The notes under the pieces: generated by a model
The model's input: the letters and a program-made list of their open reading frames with translations, nothing else
Told to the model about the DNA's origin: nothing
Database searches by the model: none
From: Anthopleura xanthogrammica
Taxonomy: Eukaryota > Cnidaria > Anthozoa > Actiniaria > Actiniidae
Assembly (NCBI GenBank): GCA_964019055.1
Contig: OZ025208.1
Span: 5,220,453 to 5,284,452 of the forward strand
Length of the DNA stretch: 64,000 nucleotides
Direction: 5' to 3'
Translations under genes and position numbers: made by a program
In this document: piece by piece, positions 46,137-56,393 of the stretch
Layout of the letters: the number at the start of each line of letters is the position of its first letter
Position numbering within the stretch: position 1 is the first letter of the stretch

Positions 46137-46880
46137 GTTTGGGTTCAGAATCTGCTTAAGCATGCAACACAAGTTATAAGTCCGCCACCGCAGCGTATTG
46201 TATGGAGTTACTCACAATGGCAGCCAACTTACGACTACATGATGAAAACCATTCCTGGGATCGAGTTTGTGAAAGGCATACCCCATGATATTGACGAAGA
46301 TGGCTTCTTCGACCCTAGGATCAATAATGTGATTGTGATTGACGATCAAATGACCGAGACGTCCAACGACAAAAGAATCATGAATTTATTTACCAAGGGC
46401 TCTCATCATCGGAACCTCAGTGTCATTTTCCTGATGCAGAATCTTTACTTTCAAGGAAAAATCATGCGCACTCTGAGTCTAAATGCGGCATATCTTGTAC
46501 TATTCAAAAACCCAAGAGACAAGCTACAAATGATGACGCTGGGAAAACAAATGTATCCAGGCAAGTCAGAACAGTTCATTCAAAAGTACGAAGCGGCTGT
46601 ACAACGACCTTATGGATATCTTTTCGTGGACCTTAAACCCAACACACCAGAAGAATGCAGACTTCGAACTAACGTTCTCCCCGATGATCAACCTGTTTCT
46701 AAGACTAACCCACCCACAACAATATCACAGTATGGTGGACAATCAGATGTCACGCAATCTAATGCTAACTATTTCGAACGTCAAAGCTATTTGCAACTGC
46801 CTATATTAAAAACAATACAGAATTTAGAGGAGCAGATGACTAACATTCTAAGCGAACCCAATCTCCCCACAGAACTGTAA
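46137..46880 (+). pseudogene. Polinton packaging-type ATPase, C-terminal part, N-terminus lost and 3' end split
   Basis: FtsK/HerA-type (A32-like) ATPases power DNA packaging in Polintons and related viruses. The Walker B-like strand NVIVIDDQM and the downstream sensor region (IFLMQNLYFQGKIMRTLSL) are present, but no Walker A (GxxxxGKS) is found upstream: the frame instead runs into the 111-bp minisatellite. The open frame stops at 46880 only because an LTR retrotransposon begins there; the frame resumes at 56394. Both defects imply a non-functional product. Confidence 0.75.
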
Positions 46881-47155
46881 CAGGGTTCACTCAAACGTTT
46901 TATTTGATATAAAACTATACAAAATTCTCTACAAAACTAAGGGCGACAAGGCACAGTGATAGCACAAGATTGTAGTTACTTGCTCTAGGCGGTGAGCACT
47001 CCGAATGACTATTAAAATGATGCTAACTCCTGAGACCATGCGGTCTGGTTTGATTGACAGTTGTCAAATCAGCTAATGCAATTGGCTAACATACTTAAAC
47101 GATATATAATACTATATAAGCATTACAAAATGTATGCAAACTTCACTTGGCTACA
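46876..47155 (-). repeat. Gypsy 3' LTR (280 bp)
   Basis: TGTAACAGGGTTC...TTGGCTACA. Differs from the other LTR (56114-56393) at one visible position (CTATATAAGC here, CTATGTAAGC there). A purine-rich tract lies next to it at about 47156-47166 (minus strand GCAGGGGAGGC). Confidence 0.95.
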
Positions 47156-47272
47156 GCCTCCCCTGCTTATGAATTGTCGTCCTCGACAATCAGCAGTATT
47201 GGTGATGAACACCAATGAATCTATAAAAATCTGACTAGGCTAGATACCTAGATAATTGCCTAAGTATAATGC

Positions 47273-48655
47273 TTAGGAAAAGATACACTTAATTAACCAA
47301 ACTAGAATAATAATGTAAAATGTAGTGTCTCTAAATTCAGCATTCAGTTCATTAACACTCGAATTAGCTACTGTTCTTGGTTGTCTGTAAGGGTTGGGGT
47401 GCTTTCCTTTTGTTGACCTCGTAGATCTCCTTACTGTAGGTTGGACTGCAGGAGGTGTCTGTGGAACATCTGCATCAGGTTCATCTGAGCTTGAATGTAG
47501 ATCCACGTGGGAACATGGGCTGACTTGCACAAGGGGTGGGGTCTGTCGCCTGGGGTGCCTGAGAAGCAGCGTGAACTCTGTATCTGTGGAAAAAGAAGAA
47601 AAATCTGCATCCGGGTCTGCAACAGGTGTCTTCTCTGTGAGGGATCTTTTGGCGGTACTTGGTCTGTGCTGTATAACAGGCTGATTGTTGATGGGGCAGG
47701 GCTGTATTTCACGTCGGTTAACCTTTCTTGGTTGTGCTTCTCCATCTGCTCTCCTGACTGTATATGGCCCTCCATCGACGTTTGGGACTTCCTCAATGAT
47801 AAACATAGTTGGTTCCCATGCGTCCTGGATTTTGTTGCGACCCAGTACACGTTTCCTTAAGTATACCATGTCGCCAGTGTTCACCGTTGGGGCAAATAGT
47901 CTCTGATCGTGACGATCCTTCCTCTGTTGGGCAGCATGATGGGTGCGCTCCCCTGCTTTTTCCCACGCATATCTCAGACGGGTTTGATGAGCTGTGAGCC
48001 AATCGCCTACATTCTGGTTTCTGTCGTCCTCATGAGTGGTGGAATCCCCTTGATCCAACAGTATGTCGATAGGCAGTTGAGGCTCTCTTCCAAACAAGAG
48101 AGAGAAGGGACTGTAACCGGTTGACGAATGTGGTGTACAGTTGTATGCATACACCAGCTCAGGTAAGTAATCTGTCCATCGTTTCTTCTTTTCCGGAGGT
48201 AGACTTCGCAGTAGATCATGCATGGTACGGTTAAACCTTTCACATTGACCATTACCTTCAGGGTGATAGGGCGTGGTCCTACTTTTCTTTATGCTGTAAG
48301 TCTTGCATAACTCTTGGACAAGTTGACTTTCAAAATTCCGTCCCTGATCTGAGTGTATCCTCTGTGGTGCGCCATACTTTTGAAACCATTCTTTCAGCAA
48401 AACTTTAACTGTTGTAGTGGCCTTTTGGTCCTTTGTCGGTACTGCATGAGTGAACTTAGTGAAGATATCTGTCATCACCAGGACATTCTCCTTGCCGTCG
48501 CTCGATTTTTCTAAAACAGTAAAATCAATAGCAAGCACTTCAAGTGGTTTGGTGGCAATCAGTTTTCCCATGGGTACCCGTATTTTTGGTTGAGGCATCT
48601 TGGATAGTGTACAGCGGTGACAAGTTTTAATCCATGACTCGGTGTCTGCGTACAT
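47273..48655 (-). CDS. pol: Gypsy integrase part of pol (separated by LINE insertion)
   Basis: 460-codon open frame. The zinc-binding CHRC (residues 12-15) is the second half of the HHCC motif whose histidines lie across the LINE insertion. The catalytic triad is D44 (AIDFT), D103 (HSDQGRNF) and E139 (GQCERFN), giving the D-x35-E spacing of retroviral-type integrases. A GPY/F-like segment (GPYTVRRADG) follows around residue 300, then a proline-rich tail. The apparent Met start is not a true start: the frame is continuous with upstream pol and was cut by the LINE. Confidence 0.93.
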   Translation of the reverse strand: MYADTESWIKTCHRCTLSKMPQPKIRVPMGKLIATKPLEVLAIDFTVLEKSSDGKENVLVMTDIFTKFTHAVPTKDQKATTTVKVLLKEWFQKYGAPQRIHSDQGRNFESQLVQELCKTYSIKKSRTTPYHPEGNGQCERFNRTMHDLLRSLPPEKKKRWTDYLPELVYAYNCTPHSSTGYSPFSLLFGREPQLPIDILLDQGDSTTHEDDRNQNVGDWLTAHQTRLRYAWEKAGERTHHAAQQRKDRHDQRLFAPTVNTGDMVYLRKRVLGRNKIQDAWEPTMFIIEEVPNVDGGPYTVRRADGEAQPRKVNRREIQPCPINNQPVIQHRPSTAKRSLTEKTPVADPDADFSSFSTDTEFTLLLRHPRRQTPPLVQVSPCSHVDLHSSSDEPDADVPQTPPAVQPTVRRSTRSTKGKHPNPYRQPRTVANSSVNELNAEFRDTTFYIIILVWLIKCIFS

Positions 48656-48667
48656 AGCAGGCCAATA

Positions 48668-51600
48668 AGAAGAATAGGTTTATTGATCACTTTGTAAATT
48701 CGTGTGAATTTAAAAAACGTGATTTTACAACATATTATAAGAGATAATATTGAAGGATAACTATTATATACAAGTTGTAAATATGAGACATTAATCTATT
48801 GCGGTTTATCCCAGATGCTAACGCATTTAGGAATAAAACTGTTCTTATAACGTTCAGTCCTGCATTTGTACAACGGGAATTTTCGTGGATTTCTTAGACT
48901 GTAGTTGTGGGATGTGGCCAATGGAAGAAGTTTTCCAATCTTGTTATCTGGGTGTTGGTGAGATTTTTTATAAAGGATTAGGCACTGATCTTCTCTTCGT
49001 TGGTACAGTGTAGGCAGGTCAACGTGCTTCAGTGTAGCAGTATATGACGTCTGAGGAAAGGCAATCTTCAATGCACGTTTTTGAATGTGCTCGATTTGGT
49101 CAGAGAGAGTTTGTGAAAGAGAGAAGTGCCATACGGGACAAGCGTATTCTAAAATAGGGCGAATAAATGAACAAAAAACTGTTATCAGATCTTTGGCTGG
49201 GGCACCAGACCGCTTGAGAATTCTCAGAGCGTACAGCCGTTTACTTGCTTTGGTACATATGTAGTTAACGTGTGCGTTCCAGGTGAGGTTTGATGAGATT
49301 ACTACTCCCAAGAGTTTAAAATCTTCTACAATCTCAATTTCGGCACTAGTGGAAGAAAGGTTGTCAAATGCCAGGGGGTCTTTAAGGAAGGATACACGTA
49401 ATTCTTTAGTTTTAGAGACATTCAAACGCATGTTATTGCGGTCAGTCCAGTCGGTAATAGAGTCAATGTTAGCTTGAAGCGTTGAGTTCGGAGAAGATCT
49501 TGAAACGATTTCATAAACCGTACAGTCGTCGACATATTTGTATAATGGAAGATTAGTTTGCAAGTCATTGATCATCACGAGAAAGAAAAGGGGGCCAAGT
49601 TTTGTACCTTGTGGGACACCAGCGTTGATTGATCGCCAAGATGATTTATTCCGGCCAAGCTTAACACGCAAATACCGGTCATGTAAGAAATCAGCACACC
49701 AGTTCAACAAAATAGGAGGAGTATCAAGCATTTGTAACTTCCGAAGTAGAATGTTATGGTCAATGCGATCGAAGGCCTTGGAGAAATCAATCATGCAGCA
49801 TCTGATAGTTGAGCCAGGGTCGTCCAATGCTGCTAGCCATTGATGGATCAGATGGATAAGAGCATGTGTAGTAGAACAATTCTTGATATTTCCAAACTGG
49901 AAAGGGTCGATTGATGATTTGATGTGGTTAAAAAGCCAACGGAAAACAAAACCTTCTAGTAGTTTACTCAGAACAGGTGTGAGAGAGATAGGTCTGAGGT
50001 CACTGTCAACAGATTTTGGATTAGATATCTTGGGTAGAGGGAGAACATCAGCAGATTTCCAGAGTACTGGAACGCGGCTTTGTGCAATGCTAGCGTTAAA
50101 GATCGAGCATATTGGACCAGCAATCAGAGGCGCAGAAGTCTTCAGTACCCAGTTAGGGATGTCATCGGGACCGGTTGCTTTCTGAAGATTAATTTTTTCC
50201 AATTCCAATTCAACTTGACGAGGTGATATTATATATTCATCGGGAACAGAAGTGATGGGAAGCTTGTTGAACTGAAGTGGAGGCAAGCTGTTTGAGACGT
50301 TGCAAAAGGATTCTGCAATCAGATCAGCAAGTTCAGAACCTCTTTTGAACTCACCGTTATGGAAGATGCTTGAAAGAGGTTCCGATTTGGACATGCCAGA
50401 AATAGTCTTGATGTTGTTCCACCATTTTTTCGGGTTTGGTTCTCGGGTATTGAGGATTTTTTCATCGTAAAAGGACTTGCGGGCAGAATTACATAATTTT
50501 CTTACTTTGTTGCGGTAGAAGTTGTACTTAAGAGTATTACCAGTCGACCAAGCCTTTTGTCTTTTAGAGATAAGATTCTTGATATCTGCGGTAATCCAGG
50601 GTTTGTCTTTAGGATGGAACTTTATCGTGCGCAGAGGAAGATGGGTGTCAATAGCAGAGGATGTTATATTTGAGAAGAGAGCGAACTGGTCCTCTACTGC
50701 AGCTGTGTGGTAAAGGGGAGTCCAGTTGACTTTGGACAAAGTGGTAGATAGAGCTTGTCTGTTTGCAGGTCGGCAGTCTCTCTTAGTAGTGTAGACAGGA
50801 GTACACGGCGTAGGATTCTGCGTTGCAGGGCTGAGGAAAACACTTGAATGATCAGACTGACCAATACATGGGAGAATCGTGGCATCGATGTAGTGATTTG
50901 AAAGAGTAGTGTAGATTTTATCAAGGATATTACTACCACGAGTAGGTTTCTTTACCACTTGTTTAAGGTTGAAGGATGAGGTTAGGGATCCAGGGTTAAA
51001 CTTGTTGAAGTCTCCCAACAAGACAATTCCTGAATTAGGGAATTTAGCGAGAGCAATGTCTAGGGACTGGGATAGATGTTTCCTCAATTCAAGGTCGTTG
51101 TTTTGTGGAGGATGATAAACACTTGTCATTATGATTGAGTTGATTCCTCTTGGAAGTCTTTTAGGTTTTAATAAGAACCATTGTGTTTCAAATGCAGGGT
51201 CAGAGAGATCTTTTAAGTCCAGGAAGTCCAATGTATCTTTGATATAGGTACAAAGTCCACCACCACGTTGGTCGTCTGGTCGATCTTTACGAACAGAAAG
51301 AAACCCAGGAATCTTGATGAGGTCATTCGTGATATTTGATGATAGCCACGATTCTGTGATAACCGCAACATCGCAGTTATTATTAACAATGGTCGCATTG
51401 ATCTCATCTATCTTGTTAACCATTGAACGAGTGTTGCTCAAGAAAAATGTAGGAAAGTCATATGATTGTCGTGTTGTTGAAATCTTAGTTAATGACCGAG
51501 TATTTGAGAGTTGATCAGTATAGTTCCTGTGGACTTGAGATTCTGAGTCGAGTGAAGTGTAATCTTGAGTGTTTGATGAGCCAGAACGAAGATTATGCAA

Positions 51601-52017
51601 ATAAGATGTTGTTGTTGCTACGTTGGATTTCAAAGTTGAAGATTGAGATAAAGAAGTCAAATAAGACGGAGTACTTTTAGATTGGAGACTGGTTGTAGAT
51701 CGACATCCACGTCGTCCTCGAAATCGACGTAGAATTCCGAGATCTTTAATAGAGTTGAAGACTTGTGAGGTTAGCGGTCCAGTCGTTCGTGAACTGGTGA
51801 CATGGCGGGTAATTTGAAGTCCAAGCTGATCGGGAACTTTCCACCAAAGACACATTGAAAATAGAACGTTTCTTGAGTATTGTATCATATTTCATCACAC
51901 TAGGTTCTTATAAGTAATTAACTCGTAAAATAGAGTTAACTAGTCACTTGAACACGAATAAAACATTAATCTAACGGAGAGCGAAAATAAGCAGCCGATC
52001 AGTCAAGCGGCGCGTAG
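48668..52017 (-). mobile_element. LINE (non-LTR retrotransposon) nested in Gypsy pol
   Basis: About 3.35 kb between the two halves of pol. Gypsy sequence resumes at GCCAATA (ends 48667) and ATAACAACGG (from 52018), so any target duplication is at most about 3 bp. The 3' end (minus) finishes CTATTCTTCTT with no poly(A), more like CR1/L2-type elements than L1. Same orientation as the Gypsy element. Confidence 0.9.
48796..51888 (-). CDS. LINE endonuclease-reverse transcriptase
   Basis: An intact 1030-codon ORF. After a basic N-terminal region (RRFRGRRGCR near residue 55), an APE-type endonuclease runs from about 148 to 355 (ITESWL, GDFNKF, GQSDHS). The reverse transcriptase follows at about 490-830: RPISLTPVLSKLLEG, DFSKAFDRIDHNILL, GVPQGTKLGPLFFL and the catalytic box YKYVDDCTVYE near residue 780. 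The C-terminal part (RPILEYACPVWH, HIQKRALKIAF) is typical of CR1/L2/Rex-like LINEs. I see no separate ORF1. The uninterrupted frame suggests a young, possibly mobile copy; clade assignment is approximate. Confidence 0.95.
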   Translation of the reverse strand: MIQYSRNVLFSMCLWWKVPDQLGLQITRHVTSSRTTGPLTSQVFNSIKDLGILRRFRGRRGCRSTTSLQSKSTPSYLTSLSQSSTLKSNVATTTSYLHNLRSGSSNTQDYTSLDSESQVHRNYTDQLSNTRSLTKISTTRQSYDFPTFFLSNTRSMVNKIDEINATIVNNNCDVAVITESWLSSNITNDLIKIPGFLSVRKDRPDDQRGGGLCTYIKDTLDFLDLKDLSDPAFETQWFLLKPKRLPRGINSIIMTSVYHPPQNNDLELRKHLSQSLDIALAKFPNSGIVLLGDFNKFNPGSLTSSFNLKQVVKKPTRGSNILDKIYTTLSNHYIDATILPCIGQSDHSSVFLSPATQNPTPCTPVYTTKRDCRPANRQALSTTLSKVNWTPLYHTAAVEDQFALFSNITSSAIDTHLPLRTIKFHPKDKPWITADIKNLISKRQKAWSTGNTLKYNFYRNKVRKLCNSARKSFYDEKILNTREPNPKKWWNNIKTISGMSKSEPLSSIFHNGEFKRGSELADLIAESFCNVSNSLPPLQFNKLPITSVPDEYIISPRQVELELEKINLQKATGPDDIPNWVLKTSAPLIAGPICSIFNASIAQSRVPVLWKSADVLPLPKISNPKSVDSDLRPISLTPVLSKLLEGFVFRWLFNHIKSSIDPFQFGNIKNCSTTHALIHLIHQWLAALDDPGSTIRCCMIDFSKAFDRIDHNILLRKLQMLDTPPILLNWCADFLHDRYLRVKLGRNKSSWRSINAGVPQGTKLGPLFFLVMINDLQTNLPLYKYVDDCTVYEIVSRSSPNSTLQANIDSITDWTDRNNMRLNVSKTKELRVSFLKDPLAFDNLSSTSAEIEIVEDFKLLGVVISSNLTWNAHVNYICTKASKRLYALRILKRSGAPAKDLITVFCSFIRPILEYACPVWHFSLSQTLSDQIEHIQKRALKIAFPQTSYTATLKHVDLPTLYQRREDQCLILYKKSHQHPDNKIGKLLPLATSHNYSLRNPRKFPLYKCRTERYKNSFIPKCVSIWDKPQ

Positions 52018-54913
52018 TATAACAACGGTTTCTTGCAAGCTGGATGGTCCGTTCAAGTCCCTGATGTCCCATTTCATCATGAAGACTTGTGAGTACTTTG
52101 CCTTTGAGGCTTGATGGTAATACTAGTTGTTTCACTTCTTTCTGGTTATTGTCATGTGATAATCTGTACAATAAGCCATCGTGCATGGCCACCTTGTCCC
52201 ATTGTTTCAATAGTGTTTTTGCATTGGTAGATAGCTCTTTCCTCTCTTGTGAGTTTGGTTTGCGGCCTTTGTTCCAATACTGGTAAAACACTTTTATGTC
52301 TGCATCACTCTGCTGTAACGTTGCCAGGTCAGAGTTGGTGTAAGCTGGGAATGACAGGGTGGTATTTGGTCTTAGGTCATGAACATCGCGTTCCTTGACT
52401 GTTGGTGAAACTTGAGTTTGTGTTGATGATTGTACAATGTCAGGATCTGAAAGTAAGGTTTGTGGTTGAGCCGAGATGCGTAGCTGTTCTGCCACGACTT
52501 GAGGCAGTCTTGTGGTGTTGGTATGTGCACTCAGTACTTGAGCTACATGATCAGTTGACATCTCTGTGTTGTTGTCAGCTGCCTTGCGGGATAGCGCATC
52601 AGCATTGGTGTTTTCTTTACCTGGTCTGTAGTTGACTTTGAAGTTAAATGAGGCTAGTTGTGAAACCCACCGTTGTTCAACAGCTCCTAACTTAGCAGAA
52701 TTTAAATACTTAAGAGGATTGTTATCTGTATAGACCACAAACTCATTTCCTATCAGATAGCTCCTAAATTTCTCAGTCACTGCCCATTTTAGAGCAAGAA
52801 GTTCTAGCTTCATAGAGCTATAGTTCTCCATGTTTCTTTCGGGTGGCCTCAGGCGCCTACTTGCGTATGCGATAACATGTTTCTTACCCTCGTGGTTCTC
52901 CTGGGAAAGTACTGCCCCCAGTCCATGGTTGCTGGCATCTGTCTCAACTATAAATGGCTTACTGAAATCGGCATATCCTAGTACAGGTGTAGAAGTCAAC
53001 AGACATTTGAGATTGGCGAATGCGGCTTGATGTCCAGCAGCCCACCGTTCTGCAAATGGCGGACTAATGCGTTTGTTTACTTTCATGTCATGCAGGCACT
53101 TGTTCTGTAGATCATGTAGGGGTCCAGCAATCTTAGCAAAGTCTTTGATGAAGCGACGATAGTAGCTGGCAAATCCAAGAAATGAACGAAGTTCTTTCAC
53201 ACTGCATGGTACCTTCCATTCCTTAACTGCTGCAATCTTGTCTGGGTCTGTAGATACTCCTTTGTCTGAAACTGTGTATCCAAGGTAAGCAACACGCCTA
53301 CTTAGAAATGTACATTTCTCTGCCTTTATCTTAAGACCATGATGTGCAAGCCTTGTCAAAACTCTGTCTAATCTTGACAAGTGTTCTTCAAATGTCTCAG
53401 AGAAAACAATAATATCGTCGATGTACACTAAGAGAATCTGGAAGATTTGATCATTCAGGCAGCTTTGCATCAACCGTTGGAACGTTGCTGGAGCATTACA
53501 GAGCCCAAACGGCATCCGATTGTACTCAAATAATCCAAATGGAGTAATAAATGCTGTCTTCTGCTTATCTTCCTCTTCGACGGCTACTTGATTAAAGCCA
53601 CTAGCAAGATCAAGAGTTGTAAACCACTTCGCACCATTTAGAGCATCTAAGGACTCACAGATCCTTGGTAAAGGGAAACAATCTTTGACAGTTTTGGAGT
53701 TAAGCTTTCGGTAATCAACGCAAAGTCTAAGCGAGCCATTCTTTTTACGCACTAGAACTATTGGTGAGGCATAGGGGCTGTGACTTTCGCGAATAACTGA
53801 ACTGTCTATCAATTTTTGAATATGGTCCTTTACTTCCTGGTACTGTGATGGAGGTATCCGTCTGTAGGGCTGGGTCACTGGTATGTCGTCTGTTGTGCGT
53901 ATCTTGTGTCTTACTGTCTCCGTATAGCCTAGGTCGTCTGCACTGAACACTTGGGAATGTTTCCTAAGAAGCTCTGTCAAATCTTCCTTCTGTGCATGGT
54001 TAAGGTCTAGTCCTGACAGGTCACAAGGACATGTTTTAATTACTTCCTTGTCTTCTAACTCTTGTGCACCTTTGTTGGCTTTGACCTCTACCCTCGTTTC
54101 GTTTATGGACACTCTCTTAAAGTCAACATCAGAATCTATACTCTCTATACTATGTAGTACGCCTATCTTCATCCGCGGTTGAAGCCATACATCAGCATCG
54201 CTCAAGTTCGTCACCCGAACTCCAAACATACCTGCAGGTTTCACCAGGGTGTTGATAACACTCACTCTTGCATCACTAGAATTCTGGGTTGGCTCGACAA
54301 GCACCATGTCTTTGCTGTCGCTCTGACCATTCCAACCAGTCACCATCACTGTAGAGATAGAGTTTGCTGGGACGAGTACTGCCGTCTTCCCCGCAACACG
54401 TGCTGTACCTCTAACTGAGGTATTTGATTGGATGAAGGATGTTCGTAGGGCCTGGTTCCATGCTGCATCTAAGTCACCTAACTCTTTGTTTACAGCTTTG
54501 GATCTGAGCATTTTACTCAAAGGGCCAAGAACATTCATACCAACCAATCCTGGGATCTCTCTCTTCCGCTGTCTGGTTGAAAGGCTTGCTGGATCTTTGA
54601 CTACAAGAATCCCTCTCTGCTCTAGGATTACTCCTTCAACTTCAACATCCAATTCGATGTATCCTGCGTATGGAATCTCCAGTCCATTAGCAGCAGTTAA
54701 GGTTAACCAGCTACTAGCGGAAAGGAGAGTCTGTCCTTTTGGCTTGTAGTGAAGATTGAAAAACTCCTCTGTGATGGTGGTTACTTCTGAGCCAGTGTCA
54801 AGGAGGCTATTTACTGGAGTTCCACCAATCTTCACTACACTCACTGGACACTTTCCAATGGTTTTCTGACAAATATTGGAGCCAAGGTTGTCCCCTCCTG
54901 CTACCTGGCTCAA
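51971..54913 (-). CDS. pol: Gypsy pol: protease, RT, RNase H, integrase N-terminus
   Basis: 980 codons. The aspartic protease has DTGSEV near residue 39. The reverse transcriptase (about 330-560) includes LVYIDDIIVF near 496. RNase H follows (IAYASRRLRPPERN, YTDNNPLKY, about 640-760), then the start of the integrase zinc domain (EMGHQGLERTIQLARNRC). The frame then enters LINE sequence and stops, so the C-terminus is artificial. Pol is in the -1 frame relative to gag: the gag stop TGA overlaps the first pol codons and no ATG is needed, implying ribosomal frameshifting. Confidence 0.94.
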   Translation of the reverse strand: MSQVAGGDNLGSNICQKTIGKCPVSVVKIGGTPVNSLLDTGSEVTTITEEFFNLHYKPKGQTLLSASSWLTLTAANGLEIPYAGYIELDVEVEGVILEQRGILVVKDPASLSTRQRKREIPGLVGMNVLGPLSKMLRSKAVNKELGDLDAAWNQALRTSFIQSNTSVRGTARVAGKTAVLVPANSISTVMVTGWNGQSDSKDMVLVEPTQNSSDARVSVINTLVKPAGMFGVRVTNLSDADVWLQPRMKIGVLHSIESIDSDVDFKRVSINETRVEVKANKGAQELEDKEVIKTCPCDLSGLDLNHAQKEDLTELLRKHSQVFSADDLGYTETVRHKIRTTDDIPVTQPYRRIPPSQYQEVKDHIQKLIDSSVIRESHSPYASPIVLVRKKNGSLRLCVDYRKLNSKTVKDCFPLPRICESLDALNGAKWFTTLDLASGFNQVAVEEEDKQKTAFITPFGLFEYNRMPFGLCNAPATFQRLMQSCLNDQIFQILLVYIDDIIVFSETFEEHLSRLDRVLTRLAHHGLKIKAEKCTFLSRRVAYLGYTVSDKGVSTDPDKIAAVKEWKVPCSVKELRSFLGFASYYRRFIKDFAKIAGPLHDLQNKCLHDMKVNKRISPPFAERWAAGHQAAFANLKCLLTSTPVLGYADFSKPFIVETDASNHGLGAVLSQENHEGKKHVIAYASRRLRPPERNMENYSSMKLELLALKWAVTEKFRSYLIGNEFVVYTDNNPLKYLNSAKLGAVEQRWVSQLASFNFKVNYRPGKENTNADALSRKAADNNTEMSTDHVAQVLSAHTNTTRLPQVVAEQLRISAQPQTLLSDPDIVQSSTQTQVSPTVKERDVHDLRPNTTLSFPAYTNSDLATLQQSDADIKVFYQYWNKGRKPNSQERKELSTNAKTLLKQWDKVAMHDGLLYRLSHDNNQKEVKQLVLPSSLKGKVLTSLHDEMGHQGLERTIQLARNRCYTTRRLTDRLLIFALR

Positions 54914-56079
54914 GGCGACAGGGGGAGCCGGTTTGACGCTTGCTCCTGCTGGTGTGCTTCCCTGACTTGGGTTGGCTGGTCTGAAACTTGGGTGCTTTGC
55001 CTGGGGGGAGCTGGTCTTGCGTTAGGCCTCCTACTCCTGCAATCTCTGGCAATGTGGCCTTCGCGATTGCAATTGTAACAAGTGATCCTTCGTCTGCTTT
55101 GTGGCTGTGGATGTGGGTGGCGCTGTGGATGTGGCTGTGGATGTTGCTGTGGATGTGGCTGGGATGGACTGTATTGGTCTCTGAGAGCGAAAGCTGTAAG
55201 GGTTGCCGACAGTTTTTCCATGGATTTCCTTTGGTTCTCCAGCTCTTTATAGATCATGGCAAGTTTTGGGTCGTGGGCTTCCTGTGCTTCCGACGTTGCC
55301 ATGACTTCCTGCGTAGACACTGCGGCTCGTCTGTTGTTGTTCATTGGGCGCTCTTCTTCTTCGGACCATCGAAGCGCCTCCTCGCGAATTTCCAGGAATG
55401 TTGAGTCAGGTGTTGATCTTACCATTCGCTTTAGCTCTTTCCTAAGATGGCTGTCCTTTACATTGTCGGCGAATTGGTCGCGCAGTGTAGAATCTCGGTT
55501 GGCAATTGATGACGGACTTTTGCTGATTATTCTGTCCAACGATTCGGACAAGCCATGTGAGAAACCACGGAGAGTTTCGCCATCTCTCTGTCTTCTGTCG
55601 TAGAATGACCTTAGGAGTTGTGATACTGATCGCCTCTCTCCAAAAGCTGTACGTAGGAGAGCGAATAGCTTGGTCGCGTTATCTCTGTCGGTCTTGCTGT
55701 GTAACTTGATCTCTTCTTTCGCTTGGCCTTCGATCAGGGAGGTAATGAATGTCGCCTGTCCGTCCAAGGGAATTTGCCTCACTTTTATCGCAGCTTCCAC
55801 TTCTTCTATAAAGCCTTCCACTGTACTTTCTTCAGGATTGGTGCCCGTGAACGGCTTTATCTTCCGATCTCTGGATACGTAAAAAACACCGGGACTCTCT
55901 GCAGTTACCGAGGAATTTGAAGAATTCGCGTCCTTGTTTGAGGACGCGGACGTGTTGCCTGTTTTATTCTTCAATTTTTCGATTTCTAGTCTTAAACTAG
56001 CGATAACGTCTTCCATCGATTCGGCTCCCGCTCCTTGCTCTGCCGTCCCACTGGTACCATCGTCGCCCTCTGTAGACAT
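54910..56079 (-). CDS. gag: Gypsy gag with one CCHC knuckle
   Basis: 389 residues. The capsid-like central region (about 75-250) contains PFTGTNPEESTVEGFIEEVE and FGERRSVSQLLRSFYDR. A His/Pro/Gln-rich linker (PQPHPQRHPHP, about 305-325) precedes one nucleocapsid zinc knuckle CYNCNREGHIARDC (about 332-345) and basic RSRR. It starts 35 bp downstream of the 5' LTR and overlaps pol by 3-4 bases at its end. Complete and uninterrupted. Confidence 0.94.
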   Translation of the reverse strand: MSTEGDDGTSGTAEQGAGAESMEDVIASLRLEIEKLKNKTGNTSASSNKDANSSNSSVTAESPGVFYVSRDRKIKPFTGTNPEESTVEGFIEEVEAAIKVRQIPLDGQATFITSLIEGQAKEEIKLHSKTDRDNATKLFALLRTAFGERRSVSQLLRSFYDRRQRDGETLRGFSHGLSESLDRIISKSPSSIANRDSTLRDQFADNVKDSHLRKELKRMVRSTPDSTFLEIREEALRWSEEEERPMNNNRRAAVSTQEVMATSEAQEAHDPKLAMIYKELENQRKSMEKLSATLTAFALRDQYSPSQPHPQQHPQPHPQRHPHPQPQSRRRITCYNCNREGHIARDCRSRRPNARPAPPRQSTQVSDQPTQVREAHQQEQASNRLPLSP

Positions 56080-56113
56080 TTTGTTTTGTGCCCTGCTCGC
56101 AGCGCCAAAATTA

Positions 56114-56393
56114 TGTAACAGGGTTCACTCAAACGTTTTATTTGATATAAAACTATACAAAATTCTCTACAAAACTAAGGGCGACAAGGCACAGTGATAG
56201 CACAAGATTGTAGTTACTTGCTCTAGGCGGTGAGCACTCCGAATGACTATTAAAATGATGCTAACTCCTGAGACCATGCGGTCTGGTTTGATTGACAGTT
56301 GTCAAATCAGCTAATGCAATTGGCTAACATACTTAAACGATATATAATACTATGTAAGCATTACAAAATGTATGCAAACTTCACTTGGCTACA
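56114..56393 (-). repeat. Gypsy 5' LTR (280 bp)
   Basis: Transcription start side of the minus-strand element. Followed (minus) by TTTTGGCGCTGCGAGCAGGG, where TGGCGCTGCGAGC is the likely primer-binding site. Confidence 0.95.

Larger units (their letters stand above)
46876..56393 (-). mobile_element. Ty3/Gypsy LTR retrotransposon, interrupted by a LINE
   Basis: Two 280-bp LTRs with TG...CA ends and a 4-bp target duplication GAAC (46872-46875, 56394-56397). Gag, protease, RT, RNase H and integrase are in Gypsy order on the minus strand. A TGGCGCTGCGAGC primer-binding-like site follows the 5' LTR, and a polypurine tract precedes the 3' LTR. Near-identical LTRs indicate a recent insertion. A LINE at about 48668-52017 splits pol. 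Removing that LINE leaves about 6.2 kb. Confidence 0.95.
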
